The notes under the pieces: model-generated | What the model saw: only the letters and a program-made list of their open reading frames with translations | The model's database searches: none | Told to the model about the DNA's origin: nothing | Part shown: positions 1-9,150 of the stretch, one piece after another | How positions within the stretch are numbered: the stretch's first letter is position 1 | Layout: each line of letters begins with the position of its first letter | DNA from: Synechocystis sp. PCC 7509 | Lineage (GTDB): Bacteria; Cyanobacteriota; Cyanobacteriia; Cyanobacteriales; Chroococcidiopsidaceae | Assembly: GCF_000332075.2 (NCBI RefSeq) | Contig: NZ_ALVU02000001.1 | Coordinates: forward strand, 1,693,193 to 1,757,192 | Length of the DNA: 64,000 bases | Direction of reading: 5' to 3' | Position numbers and translations under genes: made by a program

Positions 1-2
1 GT

Positions 3-1670
3 TCTCCGTTTTGTGGTGCGATCGCAGGTTTAACCCGTCGCCTTCTGCGCTTTGACAAATTTCCACCTGGTGAGCGAGAGCGCAACCACCTAACAGATAT
101 TCCAAAACGCTATGGGAATCCTCCCCAATGGCGGTTTTACAAAAACAAACCTGGACAGGATCTCTCTGCTGTTTCCCGTGATAAACTACGTTCTGCCATC
201 CGCAAATGCCATCAGACTCTTTGGGAAGGTGGTCGCCGTAGTCCAATTGCTGCTTTTGGCGAGTTTTGTAAGATTGTCTTTGTTAAACATCGAGATGAGA
301 AAAACGAAGATCGTCAAGATGGTGAACCTTATGCCTTTCAGCGTCGAGATGGTGAGAGCAGTGATGAGCTTGCTAAACGTATTTTTAAGCTTTATGCAAC
401 CGAACAGGAACAAGAACCAGGCGTTTTTACCGACCCAATTAATGTAGAGCCACCAGTCCTTGCACAGGTTGTCGAGCATTTAGAAGGAATTTCGCTCGAT
501 CGGACAGAACTTGATACAAAAGGTGTCGCTTTTGAGGAGTTCATGGGCGGTTTCTTCAAAGGTGATTTTGGTCAATACTTTACGCCTCGTGAACTTATCG
601 CTTTTTCTATCGAAGTGCTGAACCCAGAGCGTAAGCAGCTAGTGCTTGATCCTGCTTGTGGATCGGGGGGCTTTTTGCTTTATGCGCTTGACCACATTCG
701 CCGGGAAGCAAATCGCCGTTATCCTAATTATAAAACTGATTCGCCTCAAGGTATCAGTCATTACAAGCACTGGCATGACTTTGCAGAACATAATCTATTT
801 GGAATTGAAATCAATGAAGAACTAGCCCGTGTCGCCAAGATGAATATGATTATTCATGATGATGGTCATACCAATATTGTGGGACATGATGCGCTGGATT
901 TTTTGACTAAGTTAACTGCAATTAAGCCTGAGCTTGTTCCAGGTAAATTTGACTTAATCTTGACAAATCCGCCTTTCGGTTCGGTAGTCAAGGGAACTGA
1001 AAAAGGTGATGGGTATCTCGATCAGTTTGATTTACGTAGGTATTTGAACAAATCTACAACTGGTACAGAACCAGACGAATCCGAGCAAGGCGAGAGAGAT
1101 GCAAAGCGGGGAGCAAAAGCGGTAAAAGCCCGTACTAGCATCAAAACGGAAATTTTGTTTATAGAACGGGTTTGGTCTTATCTTAAGCCGGGTGAAGGGC
1201 GTGCAGCCATCGTATTACCTGACGGGATTCTTACTAATTCTTCACTGCAAGGGGTACGTAATTGGATGCTGTCACATTTCCAAATTCTGGCAGTAGTTAG
1301 CTTACCTCAGTTTGCTTTTGCTTATTACGATGCTGGGGTGAAAGCGAGTATTATTTTTCTCCGTCGATTGCAGGATGGGGAAACAGTACCCAATGATGCG
1401 CCGATTTTTATGGCGCTGGCTGAAAATATTGGCTATGACGCAACAGGACGGAAAACTTTTAATGTAACGGTCGAGAGTGAAATTCTAGAGAAAGAGAAAG
1501 TAGAGCGACAAAGCTGCGATCTGTTCGATTACCGCGTTTATTTTGAGTGGAGTACGGTTAATCCTAAAGAACCAGGATGGAGTGAACGTCACCGCGAAAT
1601 TATTCCTGATACTGGATTAGTTGCTCAGTGGCGAGAGTTTCAAAGAGATCCAACACCTTTTTTCGTCTAA
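3..1670 (+). CDS. hsdM: Type I restriction-modification DNA methylase subunit (HsdM), 5' end outside window
   Basis: The frame is open from the first bases of the window, so the start lies upstream and about 555 codons are seen. The product is an N6-adenine DNA methylase. Motif I, DPACGSGGF, lies early in the central part, and the catalytic NPPF motif follows about 110 residues later. This is the layout of HsdM (N6_Mtase family), which methylates host DNA and joins HsdS to form the modification core of a type I enzyme. The 3' end overlaps hsdS by 43 bases, which suggests translational coupling. No hsdR is visible; it may lie upstream. HIP1 octamers occur near the start, so base composition does not mark recent arrival. 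The family call is firm; the specificity is unknown. Confidence 0.9.
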   Translation, partial: SPFCGAIAGLTRRLLRFDKFPPGERERNHLTDIPKRYGNPPQWRFYKNKPGQDLSAVSRDKLRSAIRKCHQTLWEGGRRSPIAAFGEFCKIVFVKHRDEKNEDRQDGEPYAFQRRDGESSDELAKRIFKLYATEQEQEPGVFTDPINVEPPVLAQVVEHLEGISLDRTELDTKGVAFEEFMGGFFKGDFGQYFTPRELIAFSIEVLNPERKQLVLDPACGSGGFLLYALDHIRREANRRYPNYKTDSPQGISHYKHWHDFAEHNLFGIEINEELARVAKMNMIIHDDGHTNIVGHDALDFLTKLTAIKPELVPGKFDLILTNPPFGSVVKGTEKGDGYLDQFDLRRYLNKSTTGTEPDESEQGERDAKRGAKAVKARTSIKTEILFIERVWSYLKPGEGRAAIVLPDGILTNSSLQGVRNWMLSHFQILAVVSLPQFAFAYYDAGVKASIIFLRRLQDGETVPNDAPIFMALAENIGYDATGRKTFNVTVESEILEKEKVERQSCDLFDYRVYFEWSTVNPKEPGWSERHREIIPDTGLVAQWREFQRDPTPFFV

Positions 1671-3052
1671 GCCCCGATAGTGCAATTAGTTCTTGTTTTG
1701 CACTAAATCGGGGCAATCTAAAAGACAGATTGGATGCAAAATATTTTGCCTTGCGAGAAAACTTGTCATCCGTTAATTATCCATTGCAAAAGCTAGGAAG
1801 CTTGGTTATGCAAGAACCTGCTTATGGAGCGGCTTCCCGTGCTGTCCCTCGAATTAATCAAAATCAGCCCCGTTATATAAGAATTACAGATTTTGATGAT
1901 GACGGTATTGAGACAGATCACGAGTTTTTGACGGCTGATCCAGTTGATTTAGATCATGAACTTATCAAAGATGATTTGCTTTTTGCACGTAGTGGTGCAA
2001 CCGTTGGAAAAACCTACCTTCATGAAGATACAAGCGAACCTGCCATTTTTGCTGGCTATTGCATCCGCTTTAGACTAAATAAATACAATGTTTTGCCAAG
2101 ATTTGTTTACTTCTTTACAAAAACAGATGTTTATGCACGTTGGGTTGCAGCAATTCAACGTCCGTCTGGACAGCCAAACATCAATAAGGAAGAGTTCAAG
2201 AACATACAAATACCAGTGCCGCCAATCGCAACACAAACTGAACTTGTTGCTGCTATGGATGAGGCGCGATCGCAGCGAAAACAAAAACTAGCACAAGCCG
2301 ATGCTCTCCTTTCTAGTCTTGATAATTATCTACTAAATACTCTTGGACTCGATCGTCCCGATAAAGACGATCGTAAGGTGTTTTCCATCCAATGCTCTGG
2401 TATTAACGGACGCTTTGATCCTCATTTTCATGCTCCTAGCTTTAAACAAGTCAGCCGCTTACTTTCCACAACTATTACTGCATCTCTTGGATCGCTAGTG
2501 AGTTTTTCTAAAGAAACTTGGAAGCTTGAAGATGATGAAAATTCTACGTTTCGTTATATCGAAATTAGCAATGTAAAGCCAGAAACAGGAGAAGCAAGGT
2601 GGTCAGAAGTTCCTGTAAAGGAAGCTCCTAGTCGCGCTCGAATGGTTGTTCGCACAGATGATATTATTGTTAGCCTTACTCGTCCTCATCACGGATCTAT
2701 TGCCTACCTTTCTACTGAATTTGACGGTTGTATTGCATCAACTGGTTTTGCTGTAATTCGTTATGTCAGTAAATTAGTTGATCGAGATTACCTCTGGTGC
2801 GTTCTGCGCTCTCAGATTTGTCTTCAGCAAATGCTTCAGCGTTCTAGTGGTGGTAACTACCCTGCAATCATTAAGTCAGAATTGGAAAATGTTATTGTCC
2901 CTGTACCAGGTATGGCTATACAGAAGACTGTCGTTGCTGAAGTGCAAAACCGTCGTAACGAAGCCCGACGTTTGCGATCGCAAGCAGATAGAGGTTGGCA
3001 AGAAGCTAAGAAATGGTTTGAAGAACAACTACTTGGAGCCAAACCTTTATGA
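1628..3052 (+). CDS. hsdS: Type I restriction-modification specificity subunit (HsdS)
   Basis: HsdS chooses the DNA target of the type I complex. The 474-residue protein has two target-recognition halves. TRD1 covers about residues 45-205 and ends in IPVPPIATQTEL, followed by a helical spacer (about 205-240). TRD2 covers about 275-425, ends in VIVPVPGMAIQ and is followed by a second helix. That is the standard two-TRD, two-helix plan and a normal length. The start is a GTG inside the end of hsdM; no other good start lies nearby, so overlap and coupling are likely. The stop overlaps the next gene by 4 bases (ATGA). Each half-site recognised cannot be read from the sequence. Confidence 0.9.
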   Translation: MARVSKRSNTFFRLSPDSAISSCFALNRGNLKDRLDAKYFALRENLSSVNYPLQKLGSLVMQEPAYGAASRAVPRINQNQPRYIRITDFDDDGIETDHEFLTADPVDLDHELIKDDLLFARSGATVGKTYLHEDTSEPAIFAGYCIRFRLNKYNVLPRFVYFFTKTDVYARWVAAIQRPSGQPNINKEEFKNIQIPVPPIATQTELVAAMDEARSQRKQKLAQADALLSSLDNYLLNTLGLDRPDKDDRKVFSIQCSGINGRFDPHFHAPSFKQVSRLLSTTITASLGSLVSFSKETWKLEDDENSTFRYIEISNVKPETGEARWSEVPVKEAPSRARMVVRTDDIIVSLTRPHHGSIAYLSTEFDGCIASTGFAVIRYVSKLVDRDYLWCVLRSQICLQQMLQRSSGGNYPAIIKSELENVIVPVPGMAIQKTVVAEVQNRRNEARRLRSQADRGWQEAKKWFEEQLLGAKPL

Positions 3053-3951
3053 TATTTGAGTTTCTAATTTTTTATCAGGAAAAGATTGGAACAGATATCT
3101 GTACGACTTTATTTGAATTACTATCTCAAATAATAGATGACCTAGAAATATATTTTGATGACTTTAATAGTGACGAAGTAAAGCAAATGCTTATCTTTCG
3201 TCACAAGAGGTTGGGCGATGAGACAGTAGATCAAGATGGAAATACCTTATGTAATACGATTTTTGGTTTTGCACTTGAACTACCCGAAGATACGGACGAA
3301 GCACAGGCTTTAGTTGAAAAGTTTTCTCAAGCTCTAGCTGAAACGGATCTCATTTCCCATGTTGTTAAATTTGAAGATCTATTGCTCTGTAAGAACCTTA
3401 TTCAATGGTCTAAAGGAATTTTTTTACTCGAAATGAAGTTACGGCGCGTTTTAACATTAATCTATCTTAATGCTTACCAAGGAGACTTTTACAACTTATT
3501 GCGTGAGGAAATCGTCAAATGTACGTCGCAGCCAACTGCTGAAGAAATGCAAAACACAAGAGAAAATCATTTTTTTCATCTTACTTTCAGTCAATATGTC
3601 CAACTAAACAATCGTCCTGATCCTCAACTACGCGATTTACTATCAAACATTCGTAATTCTGAAAGCTATGATTCTTTATATGCAGAATTAAATCGAAAGC
3701 CAGTTCAAAATCAGAATGATGCAGCTTTATTGCTAGATATTAAAGACAAGATGGGTGCAATCGAGAAGATGCGTAACTGTGTAGCTCATAATCGTCAACC
3801 ATCTCGAAGAACAATAGATAGTTATGACCTTGCTTATCAAGAAGTTAATGATTTGCTTAATAAATATCTCGATCGATGGAATTGGCAAGAGGCTAACGAA
3901 AGTGAAGAAGAAGCTTCCAGCCTCAAGCAATCAGAGGAAGGAGAGAATTAA
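3049..3951 (+). CDS. Unknown protein with a HEPN-like RNxxAH motif, third gene of the type I R-M operon
   Basis: This 300-residue acidic, largely helical protein starts at an ATG overlapping the hsdS stop by 4 bases, so it is translationally coupled to the restriction genes. No full-length family was recognised. Near the C-terminus, residues 242-247 read RNCVAH, in a helix preceded by KMGAIEKM and followed by DLAYQEVNDLL. This fits the Rx4-6H (often RNxxAH) signature of HEPN ribonucleases. HEPN nucleases are known beside type I systems, PrrC beside EcoprrI being the classic case, where they act as a second line when restriction is blocked. Here the link is inferred from the operon and one motif. 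It could instead be a non-catalytic HEPN partner. Confidence 0.6.
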   Translation: MIFEFLIFYQEKIGTDICTTLFELLSQIIDDLEIYFDDFNSDEVKQMLIFRHKRLGDETVDQDGNTLCNTIFGFALELPEDTDEAQALVEKFSQALAETDLISHVVKFEDLLLCKNLIQWSKGIFLLEMKLRRVLTLIYLNAYQGDFYNLLREEIVKCTSQPTAEEMQNTRENHFFHLTFSQYVQLNNRPDPQLRDLLSNIRNSESYDSLYAELNRKPVQNQNDAALLLDIKDKMGAIEKMRNCVAHNRQPSRRTIDSYDLAYQEVNDLLNKYLDRWNWQEANESEEEASSLKQSEEGEN

Positions 3952-3958
3952 CAAATCG

Positions 3959-4090
3959 ATGAAACCGACTGCCGAAAGGTTATTTAGTGAGTATTTCAGG
4001 TTATCTAAGGCGGCTCCTCTCAATGGCTATCTTACTTTGCTTACTTTGCTGAGGTGGAGCTTGAAAGCGATCGCACTTCGCATTGATTAG
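3959..4090 (+). CDS. Possible 43-residue ORF after the HEPN gene
   Basis: An ATG lies 8 bases after the stop of the HEPN-like gene, with GGAGAG about 13 bases upstream, and opens a 43-codon frame ending at 4090. The predicted peptide is basic with a short hydrophobic stretch (LTLLTLLRW) and resembles nothing recognised. The end overlaps a HIP1 site. It may be chance; the spacer to 4170 otherwise shows only HIP1 octamers. Confidence 0.2.
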   Translation: MKPTAERLFSEYFRLSKAAPLNGYLTLLTLLRWSLKAIALRID

Positions 4091-4170
4091 GCTTGGGATC
4101 AGAGGAAAGATATCTAAATGCGATCGCAATGGCGAAGGCTGTTCCTTTGAGTTTCAGGCTTTCATTGATG

Positions 4171-4716
4171 TTAATTCATTAATCTTTTTACCTGGATTTG
4201 TACATCAGGAAAGAATTGAGGAGAAACAACCCCAGTTGTAAAGGTTTCTTCTGTGACATAGCACTCGTTTTCTAAGTCTCGAAAAACTGAGACTTTCCGA
4301 CCAGTAAGATTTACTACCCAATATTCAGCGATACCTGCTTGGCTATAAACTGCTTTTTTCTCGTTTAGGTCTTTGCTAAGAGTAGTATTAGAGAACTCAA
4401 TTAACCAAAAAATATCGTCAGGATAGGGATGATGTTCTAGATAGATTGCACCTAATGGTTTAACAATTGCCAAGTCTGGGACGGGTTCGGAGTCATTGGG
4501 CAAGGTAATGGGGTGCGCCTCGCGGATTTTGACACTATTTCCGAGAATAGTTCGCAAATAATCTCCAACTTCACTATTGTAGTAAGCGTGGGTTTCTCGC
4601 TCTGGGGGCATAACTACAATAGCTCCGCGCAATAACTCGACGGGCTGATCGTCAAATAGTCCCGCATCGATCGCCTGATGGTAACGTTCAATTGTCCATT
4701 TGTAAGTAGTAGTCAT
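4171..4716 (-). CDS. Uma2 family (DUF820) PD-(D/E)XK-fold protein
   Basis: The 181-residue protein has the Uma2 plan: an N-terminal RYHQAIDAGLFDDQPVELLRG helix-strand, then PDLAIVKP, then FWLIEFSNTTLSKDLNEKKAVY, which carries the E-x-S and K of the nuclease-like core, and an AEYWVVNL strand. Uma2 proteins have a restriction-endonuclease fold and are greatly expanded in cyanobacteria; their function is mostly undefined. It stands alone between the type I operon and the sulfonate operon. This is one of three Uma2 genes in the window (also 22717 and 53127). Confidence 0.85.
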   Translation of the reverse strand: MTTTYKWTIERYHQAIDAGLFDDQPVELLRGAIVVMPPERETHAYYNSEVGDYLRTILGNSVKIREAHPITLPNDSEPVPDLAIVKPLGAIYLEHHPYPDDIFWLIEFSNTTLSKDLNEKKAVYSQAGIAEYWVVNLTGRKVSVFRDLENECYVTEETFTTGVVSPQFFPDVQIQVKRLMN

Positions 4717-4790
4717 AGTAATCTAGCCTGAGAACGCATAGATGTTTTTATTATGCCTTGCTTGGCGATCGCCGCTTTTAAAATCAATAG

Positions 4791-5969
4791 TTACGAATAA
4801 AAATTAGGCTTTGGTAGTTGTTCGTTGAGTAGCCAATTGCCAATGTCAAGCACCTTATAATCTATAGGATCGTGCAAGGTAAAGGTGCGGAGGTTGCGCC
4901 AGTAGCGGTCAAAACCGTATTTCCCCGTTGTAGCACGTGCGCCCATAACTTCAAATATTTGACTCGTAATATCTAAACCTACTTTAGTCGCTGCAACTTT
5001 TGCCGTTGCGATCGCAATTGCACATTCTCCTCTTTGTTCTGCTGTTAAATTCCATTCCTGTTCCCAAGCATTTTGTAGCAATTCTCCAGCAATATCTGTC
5101 AAACAAGTTGCGCCTTGCAACTCTACCCACATATTGCCGTAGTGCTGGAGAATATAAGGGTCAACGGTTGCGCTTTCTACTCCCGAAGTTAGCCAAGGCT
5201 TTGTAGAGGTACGGGTATATTGTTTAGCGGCGGCTAATGCACCTTGAGCAATTCCTAGATAGATATTGGCAAGATTTAACTGTGTCAGACAGGCGCGGAT
5301 TGTATTAAAAGGTGTTGGAGTGCGATCGCGCAGCGCTAAAATCTCATCTTCGTACACTACTACGTTATCAAATACAATGCTGCCGCTATCGGTCTGGCGC
5401 TGTCCCATGTTATCCCAATCATCTTGAATATTTATGCCTTGTCTTTGGGTGGGAATCGCTAATATAGTTATTTCATCATTATTAGTAGCAGTAATTGGTA
5501 AGATATCTGAGTCTTTAGAGCCAGAACAGAAACTTTTAACCCCATTGAGCCGAAAATTATTACCATCAGGAGTTAAAGTAGTTCGCCGATCTAAAGGGTT
5601 TAAAGCATTGCACCAAAACCAGTTATTTTCGATGGTTTTTGAGTAATATTGCTCTTTTTGGGCTTCTGAGCCGAAAATGTGCGGGATAATTACGCCTAAA
5701 TGGTGATACGAAAAGACATGAGCAATAGAACTATCAGCTTTAGCTAATTCGCGGCTAATTTTGAGCGTAGTAATCCAAGTTTCACCTAAACCACCATACT
5801 CTTTGGGGATGATAAGTTTGAGTAAACCGCTTTGACGGAGGCGATCGCGTTCTTGTTTTGGCGTACCTCCTTTAGCATCTCGTTCTACGGCGGTAATCGC
5901 AAATTCTTCCGCTAAAGCCGTCGCCAACGTAAGGTAATCAAGGGATGTTTTAGATTTTAATAGCTGCAT
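4791..5969 (-). CDS. Acyl-CoA dehydrogenase-fold flavin monooxygenase, SfnB/DszC-like (organosulfur use)
   Basis: About 392 residues with the acyl-CoA dehydrogenase layout: an N-terminal helical domain with LKLIIPKEYGGLGE, a middle beta domain (FWCNALNPLD, FCSGSKDSD, GSIVFDNVVV) and a C-terminal helical domain with GARATTGKYGFDRYWRN. In the SfnB/DszC branch, reduced flavin and oxygen oxidise organic sulfur compounds so that sulfite can be released. That role fits the neighbours: it is the last gene of an operon with SsuA, SsuC and SsuB-like transport genes. ATG at 5969 is preferred over a TTG at 5975; either overlaps the end of the ATPase gene. The substrate is unknown; sulfones, sulfonates and thiophene-like compounds are all possible. 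Confidence 0.8.
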   Translation of the reverse strand: MQLLKSKTSLDYLTLATALAEEFAITAVERDAKGGTPKQERDRLRQSGLLKLIIPKEYGGLGETWITTLKISRELAKADSSIAHVFSYHHLGVIIPHIFGSEAQKEQYYSKTIENNWFWCNALNPLDRRTTLTPDGNNFRLNGVKSFCSGSKDSDILPITATNNDEITILAIPTQRQGINIQDDWDNMGQRQTDSGSIVFDNVVVYEDEILALRDRTPTPFNTIRACLTQLNLANIYLGIAQGALAAAKQYTRTSTKPWLTSGVESATVDPYILQHYGNMWVELQGATCLTDIAGELLQNAWEQEWNLTAEQRGECAIAIATAKVAATKVGLDITSQIFEVMGARATTGKYGFDRYWRNLRTFTLHDPIDYKVLDIGNWLLNEQLPKPNFYS

Positions 5970-6714
5970 TTTCAACTAGCATAGTTTTTTCAAAAAGGTC
6001 TAGAGAATTAAGAATTTGTTCTTTCCAGCGCTGAAAAGTGACCGTTGTACGCTGGCGAGGACGGGGAAGATCGATTATGTATTCTTGCAAAACTTGTCCG
6101 GGATTGCCACCCATAACAATAATGCGATCGCTTAATACTAATGCTTCCTCAATATCGTGGGTAACTAACAGCATTGTCGGGCGATCGTAGTCCCAAATTT
6201 GTAGTAGATGCTTTTGTAATTTAAGGCGCGTAAAGGCATCTAGGGCGCTAAAAGGCTCGTCTAATAGCAAAACAGAAGGATTTGTAATTAAAGCGCGCGC
6301 GATCGCTACTCTTTGCGCCATTCCTCCCGATAACTGTCTTGGCAAAGCTTGAGCAAATTGAGCTAACCCAACTCGCTCTAAGATAGAAGTTGCTTTCTGG
6401 GCTTTTTCCCTTGGGGAAATACGTTCTAAACCAAATTCAATATTTTTTCGCACTGTCAACCATGGCATTAAACGCGGTTCTTGAAAAACAATGCCAACGG
6501 CGGGATGAGGAGAATTAATAGTTTTTTTGGCAATAATTACGCGCCCGGATGTTGGTTTATCTAACCCTGCAACCATTCGGAGTAAGGTACTTTTACCGCA
6601 ACCACTCGTTCCTACTAAGCTGACAATTTCCCCGGTGTTTACCTGTAAGCTGACATTATCTAGGGCGACAAACTTATTTAAAAATTGCTTGGTAACACTT
6701 TCAACTTGCAGCAT
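5950..6714 (-). CDS. ssuB: ABC transporter ATP-binding protein, SsuB/TauB type
   Basis: The 254-residue ATPase has Walker A GTSGCGKST, a Q-loop in VFQEPRLMPW, signature LSGGMAQR, Walker [13 protein letters not shown] and the H-loop THD. The RLMPW Q-loop is typical of nitrate/sulfonate/taurine importers. The ATG at 6714 is chosen because AAGGAAATT directly precedes it; an upstream in-frame start at 6741 would overlap the permease further. It energises import by the neighbouring permease (6722-7534) and lipoprotein (7536-8522). The sulfonate assignment rests on the SfnB-like enzyme beside it and on the cys genes upstream; nitrate-type importers share the fold. Confidence 0.88.
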   Translation of the reverse strand: MLQVESVTKQFLNKFVALDNVSLQVNTGEIVSLVGTSGCGKSTLLRMVAGLDKPTSGRVIIAKKTINSPHPAVGIVFQEPRLMPWLTVRKNIEFGLERISPREKAQKATSILERVGLAQFAQALPRQLSGGMAQRVAIARALITNPSVLLLDEPFSALDAFTRLKLQKHLLQIWDYDRPTMLLVTHDIEEALVLSDRIIVMGGNPGQVLQEYIIDLPRPRQRTTVTFQRWKEQILNSLDLFEKTMLVENAAIKI

Positions 6715-6721
6715 AATTTCC

Positions 6722-7534
6722 TTATAAAGAGCCATAGGCATCTTGCCAATGGAGAAGATGTTTACCTACAAATGCGATCGCGCTATCGGTCAACTTGCCT
6801 AAAATTGCAAATAGTAAGATACTCGCAATTACAATCTCTGGACGACCTGTAGTTTGCCCATCTACTAACAAAAAGCCTAATCCTTGACTTGCGCCCATAA
6901 TTTCCGCCGCCACTACAAACATCCATCCCAAACCCAAACCGCTCCGCAAGCCCACTATATAAGCTGGCATTGTTGCAGGTAAAAAGACGCGCCGAATTAG
7001 TTGTAATGGATTTAAACGATAAACTTTCCCCACCTCCACCAACTTACGATCTACTCCCTGTATGCCGCTCATGAGATTTAAGTAAACGGGAAAGAACACC
7101 CCCACCGCAATTAAGGCAACTTTGGAAGTTTCATAAATACCCATCCACAGGATAAATAATGGCACCCAAGCTAGAGATGGAATACTCCGCAGCGATTGCA
7201 ATAAAGGATCTAAAAGTTGGTTTATTAAAGGTGAATAGCCCGTTAGAGCGCCTAAAACTGTAGCAACTGCGCCGCCAATTACAAAACCTAAAGCAACGCG
7301 GTAAAGCGTAATAGTAATGTGATTGAATAGTTCGCCGCTAATAGTCAATTCCCAAATAGTGCCAATAACAGACGTAGGCGCAGGCAATAAATTAGGGGGA
7401 AAGAAACCAATTTGCGCCAGACTTTCCCAACCAATTAGCAGCACAACGGGAAGAATTAGACCTTTTGTCCAATTTAACTTTAGCGATCTCTTTTTGCGCT
7501 GCCCAGTGTAGTCTTTTATTGATGAAATACTCAT
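6722..7534 (-). CDS. ssuC: ABC transporter permease, SsuC/TauC type
   Basis: About 270 residues with six predicted membrane segments and the BPD_transp_1 EAA loop. RSIPSLAWVPLFILWMGI is the hallmark of sulfonate/nitrate/taurine permeases. The C-terminal part, GLGFLLVDGQ with a final hydrophobic helix, is also typical. The ATG at 7534 lies one base after the stop of the binding-protein gene and is preferred over a TTG at 7549. It forms the membrane channel of the importer encoded by this operon. Confidence 0.88.
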   Translation of the reverse strand: MSISSIKDYTGQRKKRSLKLNWTKGLILPVVLLIGWESLAQIGFFPPNLLPAPTSVIGTIWELTISGELFNHITITLYRVALGFVIGGAVATVLGALTGYSPLINQLLDPLLQSLRSIPSLAWVPLFILWMGIYETSKVALIAVGVFFPVYLNLMSGIQGVDRKLVEVGKVYRLNPLQLIRRVFLPATMPAYIVGLRSGLGLGWMFVVAAEIMGASQGLGFLLVDGQTTGRPEIVIASILLFAILGKLTDSAIAFVGKHLLHWQDAYGSL

Positions 7535-7535
7535 A

Positions 7536-8522
7536 CTACTTATTAGCAATTTTGGTAATAAACTGAGGATCGACTAATTCACCAACCACCTGCGCCACAT
7601 TAATCGATTCCTTGATTACGCCACTTTTTTTCAACACATCCCCCGCCGCGCTAATTGCCTGCTTTTGTACCTCTCCAATCGTGGCACTAGATAAATCCGT
7701 TCGTTCTAGTTGTTTGGCAGCTATGGCATCGGTTAATTTTGCTTCTTTAACCAATACTTGCTTTAATTCTTCTGGATTTTGCAAAGACCATTTGCGCCCT
7801 TTTTCATAAATACTCAAAACTCGTTCAACATAGCTGGGGTAATCTTTTGCAAAGGCGGAGCGAACATTTAAAACGCCGTAGCTATTAAAATTTGGTTCGC
7901 GGAAAAATAAACGAGAACCTTTTTCTACCTCGGTTCTAGCCATGTGCGGATCTAATCCCGCCCAAGCATCTACATCGCCTTTTTCTAAAGCTGCTCTACC
8001 ATCAGGATGTTGCAACTGAATCAACTCTACATCTTTTTGACTAAGACGGGCTTGATCTAACGCTCTCAATAAAAAGATATGGGGGTCAGTTCCTCTTGTG
8101 ACTGCAACTCGCTTACCCTTCAAGTCTTCCACTTTTTGAATGTTCGACTTAGCACCTGTTACTAATGCAGTCCATTCTGGCTTGGAATAGACATAAACGG
8201 ATTTAATCGGATTCCCATTTGCTTTCCCAATCAAAGCCGCCGCGCCTGCTGTAGAACCGAAATCAATACTCCGACTATTGAGCAATTCTAGGGCTTTATT
8301 ACTCCCCAAACTCTGCACCCATTCAACTTTGATGTTGTCTTTGGCAAGGTCTTGTTCTAGCCAGCCTTTTTCTTTTAAAACTAAGCTTACGGGGTTGTAG
8401 TAAGCATAATCTAGACGGATTGTATTTAGAGTTGAAGTATTAGGATTGCAACTAGAAATTGCGATCGCACTTACAAATCCAAAAATCGCCATCCATAAAT
8501 TAAATCTTTTTTTCTGTCTCAT
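7536..8522 (-). CDS. ssuA: Sulfonate/aliphatic sulfur ABC substrate-binding lipoprotein, SsuA-like
   Basis: The start at 8522 gives about 328 residues beginning with basic residues, a hydrophobic stretch and the lipobox AISSC. This marks a lipoprotein anchored outside the plasma membrane. The body has the NMT1/SsuA fold: RLDYAYYNPVSLVLKEKGWLE, FGSTAGAAALIGKANGNP, LKGKRVAVTRGTDPHIFLLRAL and DVDAWAGLDPHMA. These are typical of sulfonate-binding proteins. The frame is open up to 8612, but that would overlap the regulator gene and bury the signal peptide. The ligand is inferred from the operon, not proven by sequence. Confidence 0.88.
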   Translation of the reverse strand: MRQKKRFNLWMAIFGFVSAIAISSCNPNTSTLNTIRLDYAYYNPVSLVLKEKGWLEQDLAKDNIKVEWVQSLGSNKALELLNSRSIDFGSTAGAAALIGKANGNPIKSVYVYSKPEWTALVTGAKSNIQKVEDLKGKRVAVTRGTDPHIFLLRALDQARLSQKDVELIQLQHPDGRAALEKGDVDAWAGLDPHMARTEVEKGSRLFFREPNFNSYGVLNVRSAFAKDYPSYVERVLSIYEKGRKWSLQNPEELKQVLVKEAKLTDAIAAKQLERTDLSSATIGEVQKQAISAAGDVLKKSGVIKESINVAQVVGELVDPQFITKIANK

Positions 8523-8526
8523 TGTT

Positions 8527-9120
8527 CTAAATCTCATAATGCCAAAATGGTGCTTGGTCTTGCATAACCACAAATTGCCGCTCTTGACGTTGAATAATTC
8601 CTTGTCTTTCAAAAACTTTCATTAGCCGCGTAACTGTAACGCGAGTTAAGCCCACTAAATCGGCAATATCTTGATGAGTCAAACGCAAATCAATTCGTTG
8701 CTGTCCTTGCAAGTCTTGATAGCCAAATCTTTTAACTAACCAACCAAATAATTGCAGCAAAGTAGTTTCAGCTTGTCTATAGTGCAGTATTTGAATAAAT
8801 TCCTCTGAGCGCTGCATATGTAAAAGCATTGCATCTGTGACTTCGTGCCAGTTTTGTTTGTAAATTAGCGTTGCTTCTACAGGTGTAAGAGATTCAATTT
8901 GATAAGGATTAGCTTGCGATAAAGGTTTACCCACAATATCCTCGTTTCCCCACAATCCCAACGTAACGGCGGTTCCGTCTTCTAGTACCGTTAAAGTCCG
9001 AACTACTCCACTGTGTAGCAACCAGACAGAATCTTGTCTTAATGGCAACAAAGAGCGACGGGGAAAATTAGTAAGTTTTGGTTCAGTAAGGCGATCGCAC
9101 TGCGGCATTAAAATAGTCAT
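8527..9120 (-). CDS. Crp/Fnr family transcription regulator, CysR-like
   Basis: The 197-residue protein has a cyclic-nucleotide-binding-like beta barrel (about 20-110) and a C-terminal winged helix with LTHQDIADLVGLTRVTVTRLMKVFERQGII, the Crp-type recognition helix. It is the first gene of the sulfonate operon, 4 bases before ssuA. A Crp-family regulator, CysR, controls sulfate uptake in Synechococcus and lies among its cys genes, so this is likely a sulfur-status regulator. NtcA also belongs to this family, but the sulfur-only neighbourhood argues against it. No effector can be read from the sequence. Confidence 0.82.
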   Translation of the reverse strand: MTILMPQCDRLTEPKLTNFPRRSLLPLRQDSVWLLHSGVVRTLTVLEDGTAVTLGLWGNEDIVGKPLSQANPYQIESLTPVEATLIYKQNWHEVTDAMLLHMQRSEEFIQILHYRQAETTLLQLFGWLVKRFGYQDLQGQQRIDLRLTHQDIADLVGLTRVTVTRLMKVFERQGIIQRQERQFVVMQDQAPFWHYEI

Positions 9121-9150
9121 AATTTTTTAAATAAATGGGTTTATACCGCT

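Noticed and set aside
112-479. Two open frames, one on each strand, near the window start
   Set aside because: Both lie inside the continuous hsdM reading frame, which is open from position 3 and shows the expected HsdM sequence.
8523-8612. Longer start for the SsuA-like protein
   Set aside because: It would overlap the regulator gene and hide the signal peptide and lipobox.
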